Assembly (NCBI RefSeq): GCF_021155775.2
Contig: NC_060235.2
Coordinates: 5,277,521-5,341,520, forward strand
Origin: Neodiprion pinetum
Taxonomy: Eukaryota > Arthropoda > Insecta > Hymenoptera > Diprionidae
Length of the DNA stretch: 64,000 bases
Reading direction: 5' to 3'
Shown here one piece after another: positions 13,148-25,919 of the stretch; positions within the stretch are counted from its first letter, which is position 1; every line of letters begins with the position of its first letter. A model generated the notes under the pieces. The model did not search any database. It was not told the origin of the DNA and worked only from the letters and a program-made list of their open reading frames with translations. The position numbers and the translations under genes are program-made.

Positions 13148-16100
13148 GTTACACGCGTGAAATGCACAAACGTACATTATACACTAATAACCAAGATTAG
13201 ATGGATAAATGTTGAAGATGCGTGCGCGCTGTTGCAGGTGTTCGTCTCAACGGTGATCAAGCGAATGTCACGAAATGAGATTTCTCCGTTCGCGAGTTAA
13301 GGTAGTTGGGCAGTAATTTCAGGGATGTTTAATTCACATGAGTGTTAATCATGTAATTTTTTGATTAATTTTAAACAATCCTGTGAAGTTTCAAAGTGAT
13401 TTACCGTTTAGTTACTGAGTTTTTTTTCCCTCACATTTGAGCTATTTTATACTGTGTATACAGGGACTGGGATAAAAAGTGATAGTTTCAGGTTGATTGT
13501 TTTAGAATAAGATGTTTAGGACGGGGAAAAACTATTGAATAAGGTAAAATGGATACTTAGGAATGATATATCAAATTTTTGTGAGTATTGTCCGACATTT
13601 AATAATTGAAAACGTAGTCTAAAAAAAAAAATCCGATTCCAATTTTGGTTAGGTTGTACATTTGACAACGTCGCAAGTATGCACATTACGCGAGTTGTTC
13701 AAATTATTTATTTTCTGCTGTTGGGTACGGTGTTGCTAGAACACTTTGTATTATTATTTTTTTTTTTTTTTTTTTTTTTGCGAACCTCCGGAAAGTTCGT
13801 TCTTTTCGAGCATTTTATCTGGAATAACATTTTCACGTCTGGATTTTTGAAGGTAATAAGTATAACCTGATGGTATTCGATCGTTTCCATCAAGAATAGG
13901 TGCAATAAATTTCCGCTCGGCGTGCGAAACAAGGCAATAAGTCATTTTTATACTAGGACATTAATCGATCCAATAACGAGAGCATAAAAAAAGTATTTCT
14001 AAGTAGATTGTTTCTTAATTTTACGCTATATTTAAAACCAATTGAATTTTCTAACCGCGCAAGAACGACACGCTATCGGCGTCACGAAACGAGTTTAAAT
14101 GAACTTTTCAGCGTATCGAAATTGATGAAATTTCATACGATCGTCGTCGATTCATTTTGCTCCTTTACTTTCAACCTGGTTTTATTATTTCTCCCTCGTT
14201 TTTCCGGAACTCCCTTACCCGAAGTCTCACCCATTACGAATGATAATATACTACGGAGGCTGCCGCGAAACGGAAACGTCGAAACAATGGATTTTCTCCC
14301 CCTCCCACAGCATCGCCTCACAGGGTTGTGGGTAGTGAGTGACGTGCCCGACACCTGACGAGAGAGAGAAACACCCGCCAACATCAGGAGAGCCTCGCTC
14401 TCCCCGTCAGTCAAGTTAATGGTAAAATCGATCGCGGTTAATCGGTTGGCTCGGAAACGGCTGTACGAGTGGAAGGAGGGAGAAAGAAGAAGAGAAAAAA
14501 CACTGTTTCTTCGCGCACACACACTACCTAGACTACACACAAGTACAGGATGGCTATTCCGGCTATTAAAGCTCCGCCCACGCGCCGACGTTGCGTCGTT
14601 AATTCAGATACCGTCCACCGACCTGCCATACGAGAACGTGCGCCAAAGAATTGGCGAAAAATCAACAACGCGTACGAATGAATGGGAATAAATCTTAGTG
14701 CAGCAAGAAGATCCGAGAAAAACGACTCGTCGAAGAGGCCTAAAAATCGCGTTCGCTCAAACGGACCACGTATCGCGCTATGGGTGCAGATGAGTTTGAT
14801 TTCCAAGAGAATGTGCAGCGATGGTTGGAAACTTTCTCTGAAGTCTTCCCGACACCGTGACAATGTTCCAAAATGTAGGGATCATGGATAGAGAGCTTGT
14901 CGAGTAATTGAAAAGAAAAATTGACGTGAATTCGATCGACTCTGAGATGCATGAATTGAGGAAACCTCACGCTTTGATAGCGTTGGAGAAAAGTTCTACT
15001 TCAGGAAGAATTGCTGTGAATACTACAAATCCTCGAGTCGATGAGGTACGAATGAATTGCAGAGCATCCAAGGTTCACGGATCAAAACGACGAGGGGGAG
15101 AAACCGCAAACATCAAAGACCCCGCTGATTAGTTTGCTAGGTGTACTGGAGCAGACGTTCTTGGCTAACATATTTAGGAGTTCAATTAATAGACGAGGTA
15201 TTCGAAGGGGCGTGGTTCGAAATTTTATTCGCAAACTGGACAAGCAGTCCTTGAATTAGATACATCAAAGAGACTGTGAATACGCCAGATGAATATTGTA
15301 CCGTGTATCCACCGTAATTTCACATTCAGCAAACCTCAAATCGATTCCTTGAACTCCGTTGGTAATTTAAGTTCTTCGGTACATGATTGATAAGTGTACG
15401 AAAGTTCAGCTGTCGACCAGAGATTGAAAAATACAGTGAAGCAAAGTCGAAGGTGCTTCGAAGTCGACCAAAAGTGAAAGATTGAATGCTTTCACGGAAT
15501 GAAATAAGAATTGGTGCAGTAGTCTGCACACTATTCATCTCTTCTCGGTTTGAAAAAAGACTGAAAAAAAGTTCGGTCAGCCGGGACGATTGATGACCGA
15601 CGATTTTAGGCAGGGGTTGTATTTTTTATCCAGTGACTAAGCCACCCCAAAAGGTGGACGGTTGGAATTTCTTGGATTTTAGATGGCAAGTTTCCCTCGA
15701 TTCGGGAGAATCTTCTCTTATCCGGAGAAGAACTACAGCCGAAAACCGATTGAGCGAAGAGCCCACTGATCACGCCAATCCTACCCAAGCTTACCGGAAA
15801 GCAGGATTTGAGTGACAGGCGGCTCGATCAAGCCTCTCTACCTGATCGCCCGAGGCTATAGATGCCAGGAGATACCCACACCCTTGGACGAGTTGCTTCA
15901 GACTGCTTCGGTAGGATTCACTGAACATTTCGAATAAGCCGATTTTTGTCACCGGTGGAACAATACAAGTTGCTAAATTTTCTGTAGAATCAACGGTCTC
16001 GGTTCTCGAATCGAAAATATAGGAAGTTCCAAAACTTTTCATTGATTCTTCTCACATTTCTCAGCCTTGGAATCGACGAATTGATTGAATAACTGTCGGA

Positions 16101-17158
16101 TTCTTCAGTGTTTGCGATTCAAAAACAAATTATGTTCCTGTACATACGTGCGCGAGAAAACTAAGCCGTTCGAGGATATAACAGTTTTTAGACAAGTGGA
16201 CCAATCATATCAGAACGTACAGTTGGAAAAATTGAAAAGCACTTATATTTTTGACATGGTTAATTTTTTTCGACCTTCGTTATTCATCAGTGCGTTCATA
16301 TTTGTATGCTAATCTAGGGTAAAGAAAATCACATCTAGATTCATGAAACTTTGTAGAAGTTATAAGCCTCCTCGACACTTCAGTGATTGTCGAATGAATT
16401 TCCCTCTCCTGAGAAATTATTATCTACACACAATGCATTGAGTTCGCTAATCGAATGTCTGCATACATCATAGCACGATACAGGTATTAGGAACGAGAGT
16501 TGTGTGTTGAATTATATAACAAGAAAACATGTTTCATTACTGTCTCATTGGAATGAACTTCAAACTGTCAAGTACGAATCATACCCTACAAATTTCTGAT
16601 CTGCCTGGCCAAACAATTCACATCCGATAAGAAGCCCAAAAAGCGAATCCCATATGCCGACTGAAACCGTAGAAAGCGCGACTGCGGCAGGTGAAAAACG
16701 TCCCGACGTGTAATATGTGGTCATATACCGTAATGTCTGCTTGTTACATGCACAATGAAGATCCGTGCTTCTTGTGGGATGCAGCAGATGAGGAGGATGA
16801 GCAGGCCGGGCCTTAAGTGTCTTGCATATAATATATACATAAGTGGCTTGTGTATAATAGTGGGTTACAGATAGGCGACTAGGGTGGGCTGACAACGTCG
16901 ATAGAAGTCGCGGCCTTCGGAGGCTTCCGGAGGCCAACGACCAGACGAGACCAACGCCGCGTGGTATCTTCATTCCTATCGGGACGCCAGTTGAGAGCTT
17001 CTCTACATCGACATGTCCTACGAATACGTATTTCATGAACGTCGCACGTCGAGTTTGCATTCCAACTATCCGTGTATCAACGTGCAAAGCGATGTTCTGA
17101 AGATTGGAAGACGTGTAATGACGGACCTTTGAGCAGTCTGCGACTTACGAGGAATGTA
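13148..17158. other. Non-coding stretch, no supported gene
   Basis: Open frames of 90-175 codons occur (14133-14540 on -, 16560-17087 on -), but none has a recognisable domain or paired splice sites that I can defend. A long T run lies at about 13755-13780. The area from 14200 to 15700 is somewhat GC-richer. Confidence 0.5.
16560..17087 (-). other. Unresolved 175-codon open frame
   Basis: This is the longest ATG-initiated open frame in the window. A possible acceptor (CTTCCAATCTTCAG) lies just upstream on the - strand, but no convincing donor or poly(A) signal was seen. The segment KYVFVGHVDVEKLSTG recalls the P-loop of translational GTPases. However, the essential GK[ST] is absent (EKLS instead) and nothing downstream fits that family. 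The + strand opposite is also open for about 80 codons. I treat it as probably chance, with a decayed gene as the alternative. Confidence 0.15.
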
Positions 17159-17565
17159 TCCCAAGTCGATCACTCCGATTTGATTTCTTTTGCAATATGT
17201 TACAGTAGATTAAAAACTAAGCGACACGTGTTTTTTTTCATCTGCCACTAAATACTTTCAGGGGGTAAAACCACCCTCCAAAGTAAGGCATGTCAAGGGT
17301 TGATTCGGCAGTTTCACCCACAAGAACGTAATATTTTTTAACCAATCCAACTGGAAAAATTTTCTCATAACGAGAAATGAAAAATGTAATTTCCTCAATT
17401 GAGAAAAGAAACTACCAAATCACCTCTTGACATGCCTTAATTTGGAGGATGGTTTCACTCCCTTAAAAGTGTTTAATGGCAGATGAAACAAAATACGTGT
17501 CGTTTAGTTTTTACTCTACTATAACTTATTGCAAAAGAAATTAAATCGAAGAGATCGACCTGGGA
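17159..17565. mobile_element. Tc1/mariner-like foldback MITE with TA target duplication
   Basis: The 407-bp element starts TCCCAAGTCGATC and ends GATCGACCTGGGA, flanked on both sides by TA. Its two halves are imperfect inverted copies over roughly 150 bases each. Shared words include GATTTGATTTCTTTTGCAAT, GCGACACGTGTTTTT, TCATCTGCCA, AAACCACCCTCCAAA and GGCATGTCAAG. TA duplication with a long hairpin fits a non-autonomous Tc1/mariner-type element. There is no transposase frame. A fragment of the same family is at 6811. Confidence 0.8.
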
Positions 17566-18813
17566 TACTTTCCTTGTGAGAGGTCGAATGGGATGGATGC
17601 ATGATGATCTGTCGACAGAGTAGCAAGGAAAAACTAGAGTATGGTCTCATCTCTTCCATCCTCCTCCTCCTCCTCCTTCTTCTTTTTCTTCTTCTTCTTC
17701 GTTGGGAAATTTGTTTTTGGCGAGGGCTCATCGCACGTGAACCGGATCTACAAGGTGGATATCGACACCGGCAAAGGAACACAGCAATTTGCGAAGGAGA
17801 GTAATTAAAATTTGGTTGGTAAGGCGGGCAGGAGAACGCGAATTCGGGCAATCGATCAGCGCCGAGAAGCGAGCTGCTGGCTAGATGGCTCGATTGATCA
17901 CTGTCCGCTACGCTGGAACGGGAAAGTAGCGATCAATCATAATTTGTAAGATTCCCATTTCGCGTGTATCGATTCAGCAAACGCGATGATCCGGAAACTA
18001 TGTAAGAAACGAAAATAATGCTGCCAGAAACTTTTCCTTTCTCTGTAAACATTGCAAAAGAAAGGCTTTCGATCCAAGTTTCGATGGCTGCAGCAGCCAA
18101 TGATGCGATACTGAAAATTTTTCGACCGCGAATATCGCAAAACGTACGTCATCACTTTTGCAAACATTACATAACGCCGATGTATGTAACGTGTTCATCA
18201 ATGATCGTTGCGCAGCTGTGTATACCTTGAGAGTATAGTGTGCCTGTTTAAATTTACTTTGTAATTTTTTTTTTTTTCTTTTTTTTCCTAGTCTCCTCTT
18301 TCTTACGCAATCACACATGTACCCTCGTCTGCGTGACAGGCGTATACGCGGCTGCGTTTACAACATGAGATGAAGTCAATTGGCTGGACGAAAATATTAC
18401 ACGTCGATACACGCAGCCGCGAATCGAAGCCAAGAACTGTTGAGAATTATTGGAACTATCTCAAGTTTGAGCGGAAAATAAATGTCATGTGTATGTTACA
18501 AAACCCGCCAATGACAATGTAAACATATCCTCAAGGTGAAACTTTTGAAAAATAAGAGGGTATTTGAGAACAGATGTTTCAGAGTGCTTGTCGTATACTA
18601 TACTTTTAGCCTAAACGAAATCTGTCGCCAGGTCAAGAAATATAATATATCAAAAAGCAATTCGTTTAGTGAAATTCAACACGAAAGATATGTCAAATAT
18701 AATAAAGAGAAGAGTGAAAATAATTTTAGGAAACAAATTAGGCGCGAAACGATAACCTAGCAAGTTGAGTAGAGGAAAGAGTGGAAAGAAAATATATGTG
18801 GCTAAAAACTCAC
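17566..18813. other. Non-coding stretch, likely intronic or intergenic
   Basis: It contains a CTC/CTT-rich band at about 17655-17700 and a T run near 18270-18290. No exon is supported. If the micro-exon at 18814-18847 is real, this is the start of the intron downstream of it on the - strand. Confidence 0.45.
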
Positions 18814-18847
18814 CTTCAGCAGAGACGAGACTACAGCACCGGCTGAC
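18814..18847 (-). CDS. Candidate 34-nt coding micro-exon of an unidentified gene
   Basis: Read on the - strand, a strong acceptor (CTCTTCTTTTACAG, ending at 18848) is followed by 34 nt and then an ideal donor (GTGAGT, 18813-18808). One reading frame is closed by TAG and two are open. The frame that uses the first base to finish a split codon reads SAGAVVSSLLK and ends on a complete codon at the donor. That composition is typical of coding sequence. If real, it is an internal, possibly alternative, exon of a - strand gene with introns of many kilobases. No partner exon of matching phase was identified, so the gene cannot be named. Confidence 0.45.
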
Positions 18848-19520
18848 CTGTAAAAGAAGAGAAAACCTGAGCGTTAGTCAAATAGCATAGCAAAAAACAC
18901 AATTAGCAACTATAAAATATTTGAGAATTTATGAATTCTGTTTCAGTGAAACGGATTTGCGGTGAAGTCGCATCAATCTACACGTAACACGTAAAACGTG
19001 GTTGAAATCGGTTTCGGAATCCGATTAATTGAGTGATCGAAGAAACGAAATGAGCTTCGACTACCATAATAACCACTGAGGGGAGTGTCAATTCCGACGG
19101 TGACAGTGGTGATGGAAATGGCGTATATTCGCCGAAACGTCTTTCCGATTTTGCAAGCGAATCCCCGAAAGTTTGGAGAGGACGACAAGCCGGAGCAATC
19201 TCGAAATTAGAGAGTTGTTCGACCGTGAACTCAGCCACACCTGCAATGGCACGGTTGATCGAGACGAACCAAGAGGGAATCGAACGCTGCCCTTCCCCGT
19301 CACCTCCTTGGCTACAAAACGTATAAGGCATGTCAATTATACGACCATATTTCGAGGAACACGTGTCAGACACTTGGCCTTTCGGAACAGCTATAAGCGA
19401 TCAGCCTTTCTTACGCTCGATTTCGTTCGGATAAGCTGTTTCGTGACTCTAATATGGATGAATGAGTCCCGCGTTACTTGAGAGACAGAAATATACTCGA
19501 AAGATCAGCAAGACCAAGAG

Positions 19521-19636
19521 AAGGCTGAAGAAGAAACGTCGGGTCGCTAGGGTACCAGTTACATGATCAAATCCAAAGAAGGATGAAGAAGAAACGTCGG
19601 GTCTGCAGGGTACCCAGTTTCATGATCAAATCCATA
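19521..19636 (+). repeat. Two tandem copies of a 58-bp unit
   Basis: Both copies read AAGG-TGAAGAAGAAACGTC, then GGGTC, GGGTACC, CAGTT and CATGATCAAATCCA. They differ by a few substitutions and small indels. The second copy follows the first directly (19521-19578 and 19579-19636). Confidence 0.8.
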
Positions 19637-20133
19637 AAGATAAGGGGAAAAGAAGACCCTGCGGGGTGCGATGCATGCCGTCCTTCGAGAAGCGCTGAAA
19701 AGGCGGTACACCAGGACTGTATCGAAAACGGTCATCGAGTCGGACGGTTAACGACTGCTGAGGCCTGCCCTCGGCAGAAGCCCGTGAGTTTCAATCGCGG
19801 TCCCGAAGGAGCTGAGTGAGCCGAAGACTTTTATCACCTTGGAATACACTTTGCCGTTCAATTTGTGTGTTTTCCCCAGTGTGTCCTCCCTTTCGTCCTT
19901 CTCTCCGTTTGGCTCCCAGGCCAAAAAGGTGTTTCCCCTCTCTCACCGCTCGAAAACTGTCACCCAGATCAGGATGGCAGGGCGCTTTACGCCGGGATAA
20001 TCACCATCGGAAGGATGTCTAGGCCAAGTTAGATTAATCGAAACGAAACTTGGCCGGGTAGCCGGTTATAGGATGAGACGGGTATGGCTAAACATCGTCA
20101 GACAGCACCGAGTACCTCCGCCACGTTATAGTA

Positions 20134-20150
20134 GACACACACACACACAC
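20134..20150. repeat. (AC)n microsatellite
   Basis: A short pure AC run. Confidence 0.9.
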
Positions 20151-21230
20151 AAAGCAGAGGATGGATATATGGTAGGCGTCACGTGTCAAGGAATGATTAA
20201 TGCGGTGGCGAACGCGTTTACGGCCTTGCGTATAGGTGGTGTATTACTTCCACAAACATTGTAACTGGGAAACTAGCAGCGTTCTAAAGCTAGAGCTCAG
20301 CGTGCAACGGAGGATGATTCAGCTGACTTTAACGTCCATGCGCCTCGCTTCCAAGCCGACATACCTCTACCACTTTTGCCAATAGAGCTTGTTTCTTCAA
20401 CGCGCCTATTATCTTCTTCAGGTCGATGTTGGAGTAGGTACGGTCGGACAAAGAGAAAAACACACGCGGAACGATCAGCGTTTGACCGATGATCCATTGA
20501 GGGGTCACGTTGCGAGACCAAGACCATCAGACCCGGTGCTCCATAACCGTCCGTCTTATGGCCGGGGGAAAATCCAGTTGACCCAATTAATTAGCATTGA
20601 CTTATAGCGTCGGAATCTGACCCCTTACCGAGAATAGGAGCGGTGCAGCATCAGTCGCACTGCAGCTGTTGTAAGGCCTTGTTTGGACGAGCAGCCGGTG
20701 CCGCAGTGGCGTCCTAGTTGAGAACGTGCAACTATGGCTTGAACGAAACGGGACTTTAAACGATCAGCCGATCCATCATCCTCTGTGCTCGAAAATTTGT
20801 CCATCGATTGGCGATGTTTCACCGGATCCCCGACTAATTGACCCGACTCCTGCAGTCGATCATGATCATGTGTTCGCCCGTTCGGCGCTGCGGGACTGAT
20901 CGAAAGCTCATAATCGAATTATAACAAGCTGGACGTTCGGACGACGATGAAGCCCAGCCTCTGTCACTTGACGCCTCGTTCTACCCCCAGCCCCTAACCT
21001 TGGGTCACGGGCTGCACGGAAATCGTCCGATTTCTCGATAGCGAGCCGCTTCGCCAGCCCCGTACTGATCACCGACACCCACTTCAATGCCGAGGGGTTG
21101 ATTCCTACTTCGATCACGTTTAACAAGCGCCGCTCCGCCACCGCCATCCGCGTCGTGGCAAGGGTGTTCGTAACGAGGATCATCCACCGTCTGAGACATT
21201 TTCAAGTACCCACCCAATTTCTACTCCTTA

Positions 21231-24200
21231 TGTCTATATGCCAGCGTAAATTTCGCTATTTCTCGTCCGTCGCACAATTTATGCAGAGCATTAGCGCAGA
21301 GTTTCTGCATAATGGAGGAGTTACAGAAATTGTATCGGCGCGTTTTTGTCGGACGATTCAAGTTCAAATGACACGAGTATTCCAAAACAAAGAACGCATT
21401 ACTGCTTTAAGGTCAAATAATCCATACCTCCGAAACATTCAACGATTCTATATATTGAAGGAGATCTTCCGCGTACAAAAAGCTTTTACGGATAGGACAT
21501 AAGTATCCGAAATGCTATTGCTCGGTACATATGGACACCTGATGATCGTTATCAGCACTTAACGTTAACATTACACGATATATCGGTAACAATAATTACG
21601 GAGTTTCACCGAAGTATAAAAGTTGGTTGAATAAGTAGAGGAGTAGCATGTAATTCGGCTGGACAAAAATAAAAACGAGAGTCCATTCTCACCGGAAATA
21701 GCGATTCTATACAATTTTGTATTTGACACAAAAATCGATGGTGAAAATGTGCCGTTATAAAACGCAGAGGCGATCGAAGCGCTCGATTTGATGCGCGAAA
21801 CGTGCCGCGTGCCCATCTTTTTCATTACGAATATTACTGTTTGCTTGAAACGCGTTACCCGCTATTTGGGCATTACCAAGCTGTGCCTTGTATAAACCGA
21901 GGATGAATCAATATCGCGTAACTATTTAATCAGCTGGGTGGAATTAATTGTAGACTGTGTAAAGTGTTCGCTTAGCGTCGATAATCCCTCGCGTAAGGTT
22001 GCGGGTTAATAAGATTCGGTCGTTTGTAGGTAGAAACTGAATGAGAGTCGCGTAACGATCGACTGCAAGTGAATAATCTGCAGCTCTTCGGGATGGCTGG
22101 ATGCCCGGGAAAGTTATTTCTGGAACAGTTAGCCGAGAAAGGAAGTTTATACACCGCGGAGTCCGCGAGGTAGGTTGGTAGGTAGGTAGGTATTAGGAAT
22201 TTGTGGAAGCCGGTGTCGCAGCGCGGGTCGGCTGGTTGGTATATAAATTGCAGGGTCGTAAAAACTTAAAATGAAACGAAAAGTTTCATTCAAAGTTTGA
22301 CGGGAAAGTTTGGCACGCGCTTCTTACGATGATAACCAAAGGAAATGACCCTGTTGCGGGAGGAGTAAAAAAAAATATGCTCAACGTAAATGGTGGAAAC
22401 CAAAACTCAAAGAGGACCTCTTCAAGTCAGTTTCATCGATTACGTAGCTTCCGAATGACTAATCTTTATCCTTGGAAACATTGTACAAGATCAAATTGGT
22501 GCTGTAAAAATAATGTCGACTGTAGATCAAGTATGTAACGATTCAAGTATTCCCGCTGAGAGTCATAACAATGAATGATAATGTTGTGAAGATAATTTGA
22601 CTAATAGGGTCAATCACGTGACGTACTCGTTCGCCAATTACATCTGTCTTCTCGAAAGCAGCTATCTCGCTTGCTCGGTCCCTCTATTCGAAGCACGACG
22701 TGTAAAATATACTTGATGAACGTATTTCAAAGATTTTCTGAAACTCGTGTAAAGTTCGACGTGTTCATTAAAAGTATCTTGAAGAAGTAAGGAGCTCTCT
22801 ACGAAAGTACTATAATTAGTATACTGGCATGAACAATGTTTAACACACTGTCGGAACAAGTGAGAAATTATATATGTATGAATGAATGAGAGATGGATGG
22901 ATGAATGAAAGTTAGACTGCAAAGATTTATCGTGAATCCTATATAACGATTTACAAATCAAATAAATTGACCGTCATGAATTATTGCTCGAACCTTTTAT
23001 ATGTATATTGTAATTATTGAATGAACCTGTTTAGAATACGAAGAGACGACCCTTGGTAATAATATTTCATTTGACTGAAATAATAATTACAAGTTCACTA
23101 TTGGTATATCCCGTCTTTCCTAGACTCCAGCTCATGATTGCAGTCGGTGATTAATCACGACTATAATCGGGAGAGGTTTGCAGTTACGTTAGTACTAAAG
23201 GACAAGAAAGTAATAATGATTAGCAAGTGAAGGAAATACGAAGTCCACAAGGAAGGAAAAGGAGGCGGAGGAGTGAGAGCGGGCGGACTTAGAGTTGGGA
23301 AAAGGTAAAACCGGGAGCAACTCATCCGGCAGGTATATGGATGTAGCGGTGGTGAAACAACGGTAGTGTGTACCTTCAGCTTTGCCCAGGGGAGTTGAAG
23401 GAAATTTGAGAGACACGAGCATCTTATTCGTATTGGCATATTTCTTGGAACACAGAAAGAATGGAACAAAGAAAGGAATAAAAGGAGAAAAATACTCTCA
23501 AAGTGTTTCTATCCCCGGTAGCCAGCGAACAACCGTATGAGGTACATCATACCACGTACTACGTTAGCGTCAGACTTCCTTCGATGTACTGCGTTGGGTA
23601 CCTACATATGCCGATACACTAGATCCATAAACAGTAAAGCTGAAGCGTCGAATTCCACTGCATTTTTCTCTAATCATTTTTTATTTTACTTCCATTCAAA
23701 CAATAGCGTTGCAAAAGGTGTTTTATCACCGTAACTCGACGGACGATGATTCATGCTACGCACGAGATGAGAAATCCAATCTGCTCGCGTAATATTTCTC
23801 TGGATTACATATCAGAATGGGATCAAACATACGGCGTCATCATCCCGTCTTGCGTAACGATGAATGAATGAAGGAAAGAAGGAAGGAAGAGGATCCATAT
23901 CTAAGCGCAGCGAACCATCGTGCAGATGGTGCTTTGTCAAGGTCTTTCCTCGTTTCTCCTCCAGACCGTCTAAAGCTGGTGTGTTCCCAAGTACAGGAAA
24001 TCTGTGCATCGCTCCAGCTGGTGCATAATTCATGCATCAATTCACTTGCGGTTGTGCAAATGAGAACAGTGTGTAAAGCACGCGGCGGCCGGGAGTCTCG
24101 GTCTCATTGCTTGCGGCCACGTATTTGATACTCACTTTATTGCCGTCACCCGAACAGGATATTTCCCGACTAAGCCATCGCGAATGAAACGGAAGAGGAA

Positions 24201-24761
24201 ACGAGATCATCATCCACGAAGCCGCGGTGCTCTGCATACCGCCAGAGAGATGTGATCAAAGGCTCAAACGCTTTATCAGGACAAGAAACACACGCCATGG
24301 ACAATTTGTCCCAGGAATTTCTCTTCGGCAGTTTGAACTTGGCGTTAGTCTAAAAATTAGAGCATATAAGGGTCCGCAATGGACTCGGAATGACAAAGAA
24401 AAATACTCGTAGAGAGAGAAAGAGAGGGATTGTAGAGTGTTCAGGGTGGTTGGTACCTCGGTTGTAGTTGCTTTGGTCGTCTAACCTTTCGTGTCAAAGA
24501 TCCGTGCCCAGGACACCCCATCATGGTGTGGGTGCACAAGTGGGTGTAAAGCGTGTGCGTTCATTCCGGGTCACAAGCACATAGTCAGAGAGCTGTAAAG
24601 GGTTCTGGCTGCACGCCAGAACAGTTTGCTTCATATTCGACTGTGGAACGACATTCAGGAAAACAAGCTTAACCATCGACTATCGGTTTCCTCTCCCTTT
24701 TAAATAATTGTCTATGGTTCGTTTCCGCACGAGGTGCACTCCGAGGAAACTTTTTGCTTGT
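21231..24761. other. Non-coding stretch, no supported gene
   Basis: It holds a GGTA-rich tract at 22166-22192, a GAATGAATGAAAG-like tract near 23862-23890 and scattered short frames on both strands. No splice-bounded exon or domain was recognised. Confidence 0.5.
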
Positions 24762-24765
24762 TTAA

Positions 24766-25680
24766 GGGGGGAAACCAGTTTAGACCGATCGAAAAATCGT
24801 CTTTTTTTTTATTGCATGAATCGTTAGTATAACTATTCAAGAATATGTGGTCAAAATTTCAAAGCAAAATTCCCATTAGTTCGAATGCAATGAGCACTTA
24901 AGTGACCGCCCGTCGGTTCTGTGAAGAAGCGCACGGTAATTATAACGGAGCGGTCGCCCAGGCCCTTCTTTTCCAGCTACCTGCCTCAATACCGTTGTGC
25001 TATTGAATAATAGAATGACGCATATGAGCAAGAAGAGGGATTGCTATATGGTGCTGGAATAGCTGATTAACCGGGGAGCATGTTTTATAATTAATTACTG
25101 CCTTGAATTTCTCGTTTTCGCTACATTTTATTTCGAACGCGTTTTTCTCGAAACGACTTTTTTTCGATTAGCGTACATTCTAGGTCAAAAAGTTATTGAT
25201 CAATCGTTCTGAAATTTGGTGTAGATATTCTTTATTCAATTCCACGTAACATGAACCAAATTCGGGGATTATATTGTTATTAAAAATATATGTTTTTATG
25301 CAAGAAAGATGAAAAAATATAGTATAAAAAAATGACATTATGTTCAAACACCTCAAAAACATGCAATTTTCAATTTGTTTGATTAGGTTCATATTCTTAG
25401 AAAATATGTTTTTAATGGAAAAAAAAAATCCTGATGATTACAGACAAAAATTGCGACGTCCGGGATGTACGCCAGCCAAATGCTCGGATGGCAATCGCCC
25501 ATGGACTGCACGCGGTAACTCCACTATTTCCGGCGGAAATCGTTGGAAAAAATTTTAAAGTGCACTTGAAAACATAAATAAAATATCCTCCAAGTTTAAA
25601 CAATTTGTGATTATTCCTTCTTGGTTAAAAAAAATCATGAAAAACAGCAAAATTTCGACCTCATAAACCGGTTTCCCCCC
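24766..25680. mobile_element. TTAA-flanked non-autonomous element, piggyBac-like
   Basis: The 915-bp element is bounded by TTAA at 24762-24765 and 25681-25684. It begins GGGGGGAAACCAGTTTA and ends TAAACCGGTTTCCCCCC, an inverted repeat of about 17 bases with one mismatch. TTAA target duplication is the hallmark of piggyBac-type elements. The interior has only short frames and no transposase, so the copy is non-autonomous. The terminal G/C run differs from the CCC start of classical piggyBac, so the superfamily call is tentative. Confidence 0.7.
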
Positions 25681-25919
25681 TTAAAAAAATCACTTTGTAA
25701 ATGAATTTTATTGCAGTGTTAGCAGTCCGCATAGTACATATAATGTTGTAGCTAACGTGCTACATTATAATTTATTTGAGGAAAATATGCGAAGTATTGT
25801 ACGATAATTGTACTCATAGTAGAAATTACAGTATAGTACGGTAAGCGTGTGGTTAACCTCAAATAAATTGTTAACGCACGTAGCACTCGGAACTATTTAA
25901 TTAAAAAGCCATCGATTAT

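Larger units (their letters stand above)
19500..21230. other. GC-richer region with broken open frames, possible decayed element
   Basis: Base composition is clearly richer in G and C than the flanks. Many short frames are open on both strands, for example 20625-20822 (-), 20908-21183 (-), 20389-20607 (+) and 21098-21502 (+). None shows a reverse transcriptase, gag, protease or transposase motif that I can defend. It starts near a 58-bp tandem duplication. A decayed retroelement or old host sequence are both possible. Confidence 0.3.

Noticed and set aside
14133..14540. 135-codon - strand frame
   Set aside because: Biased toward Ser/Arg without a domain; GC-richer local composition lowers stop frequency.
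16560..17087. A GTPase P-loop (VFVGHVD...) in the 175-codon frame
   Set aside because: The GK[ST] signature is absent and the rest of the frame does not fit translational GTPases. The resemblance covers fewer than ten residues.
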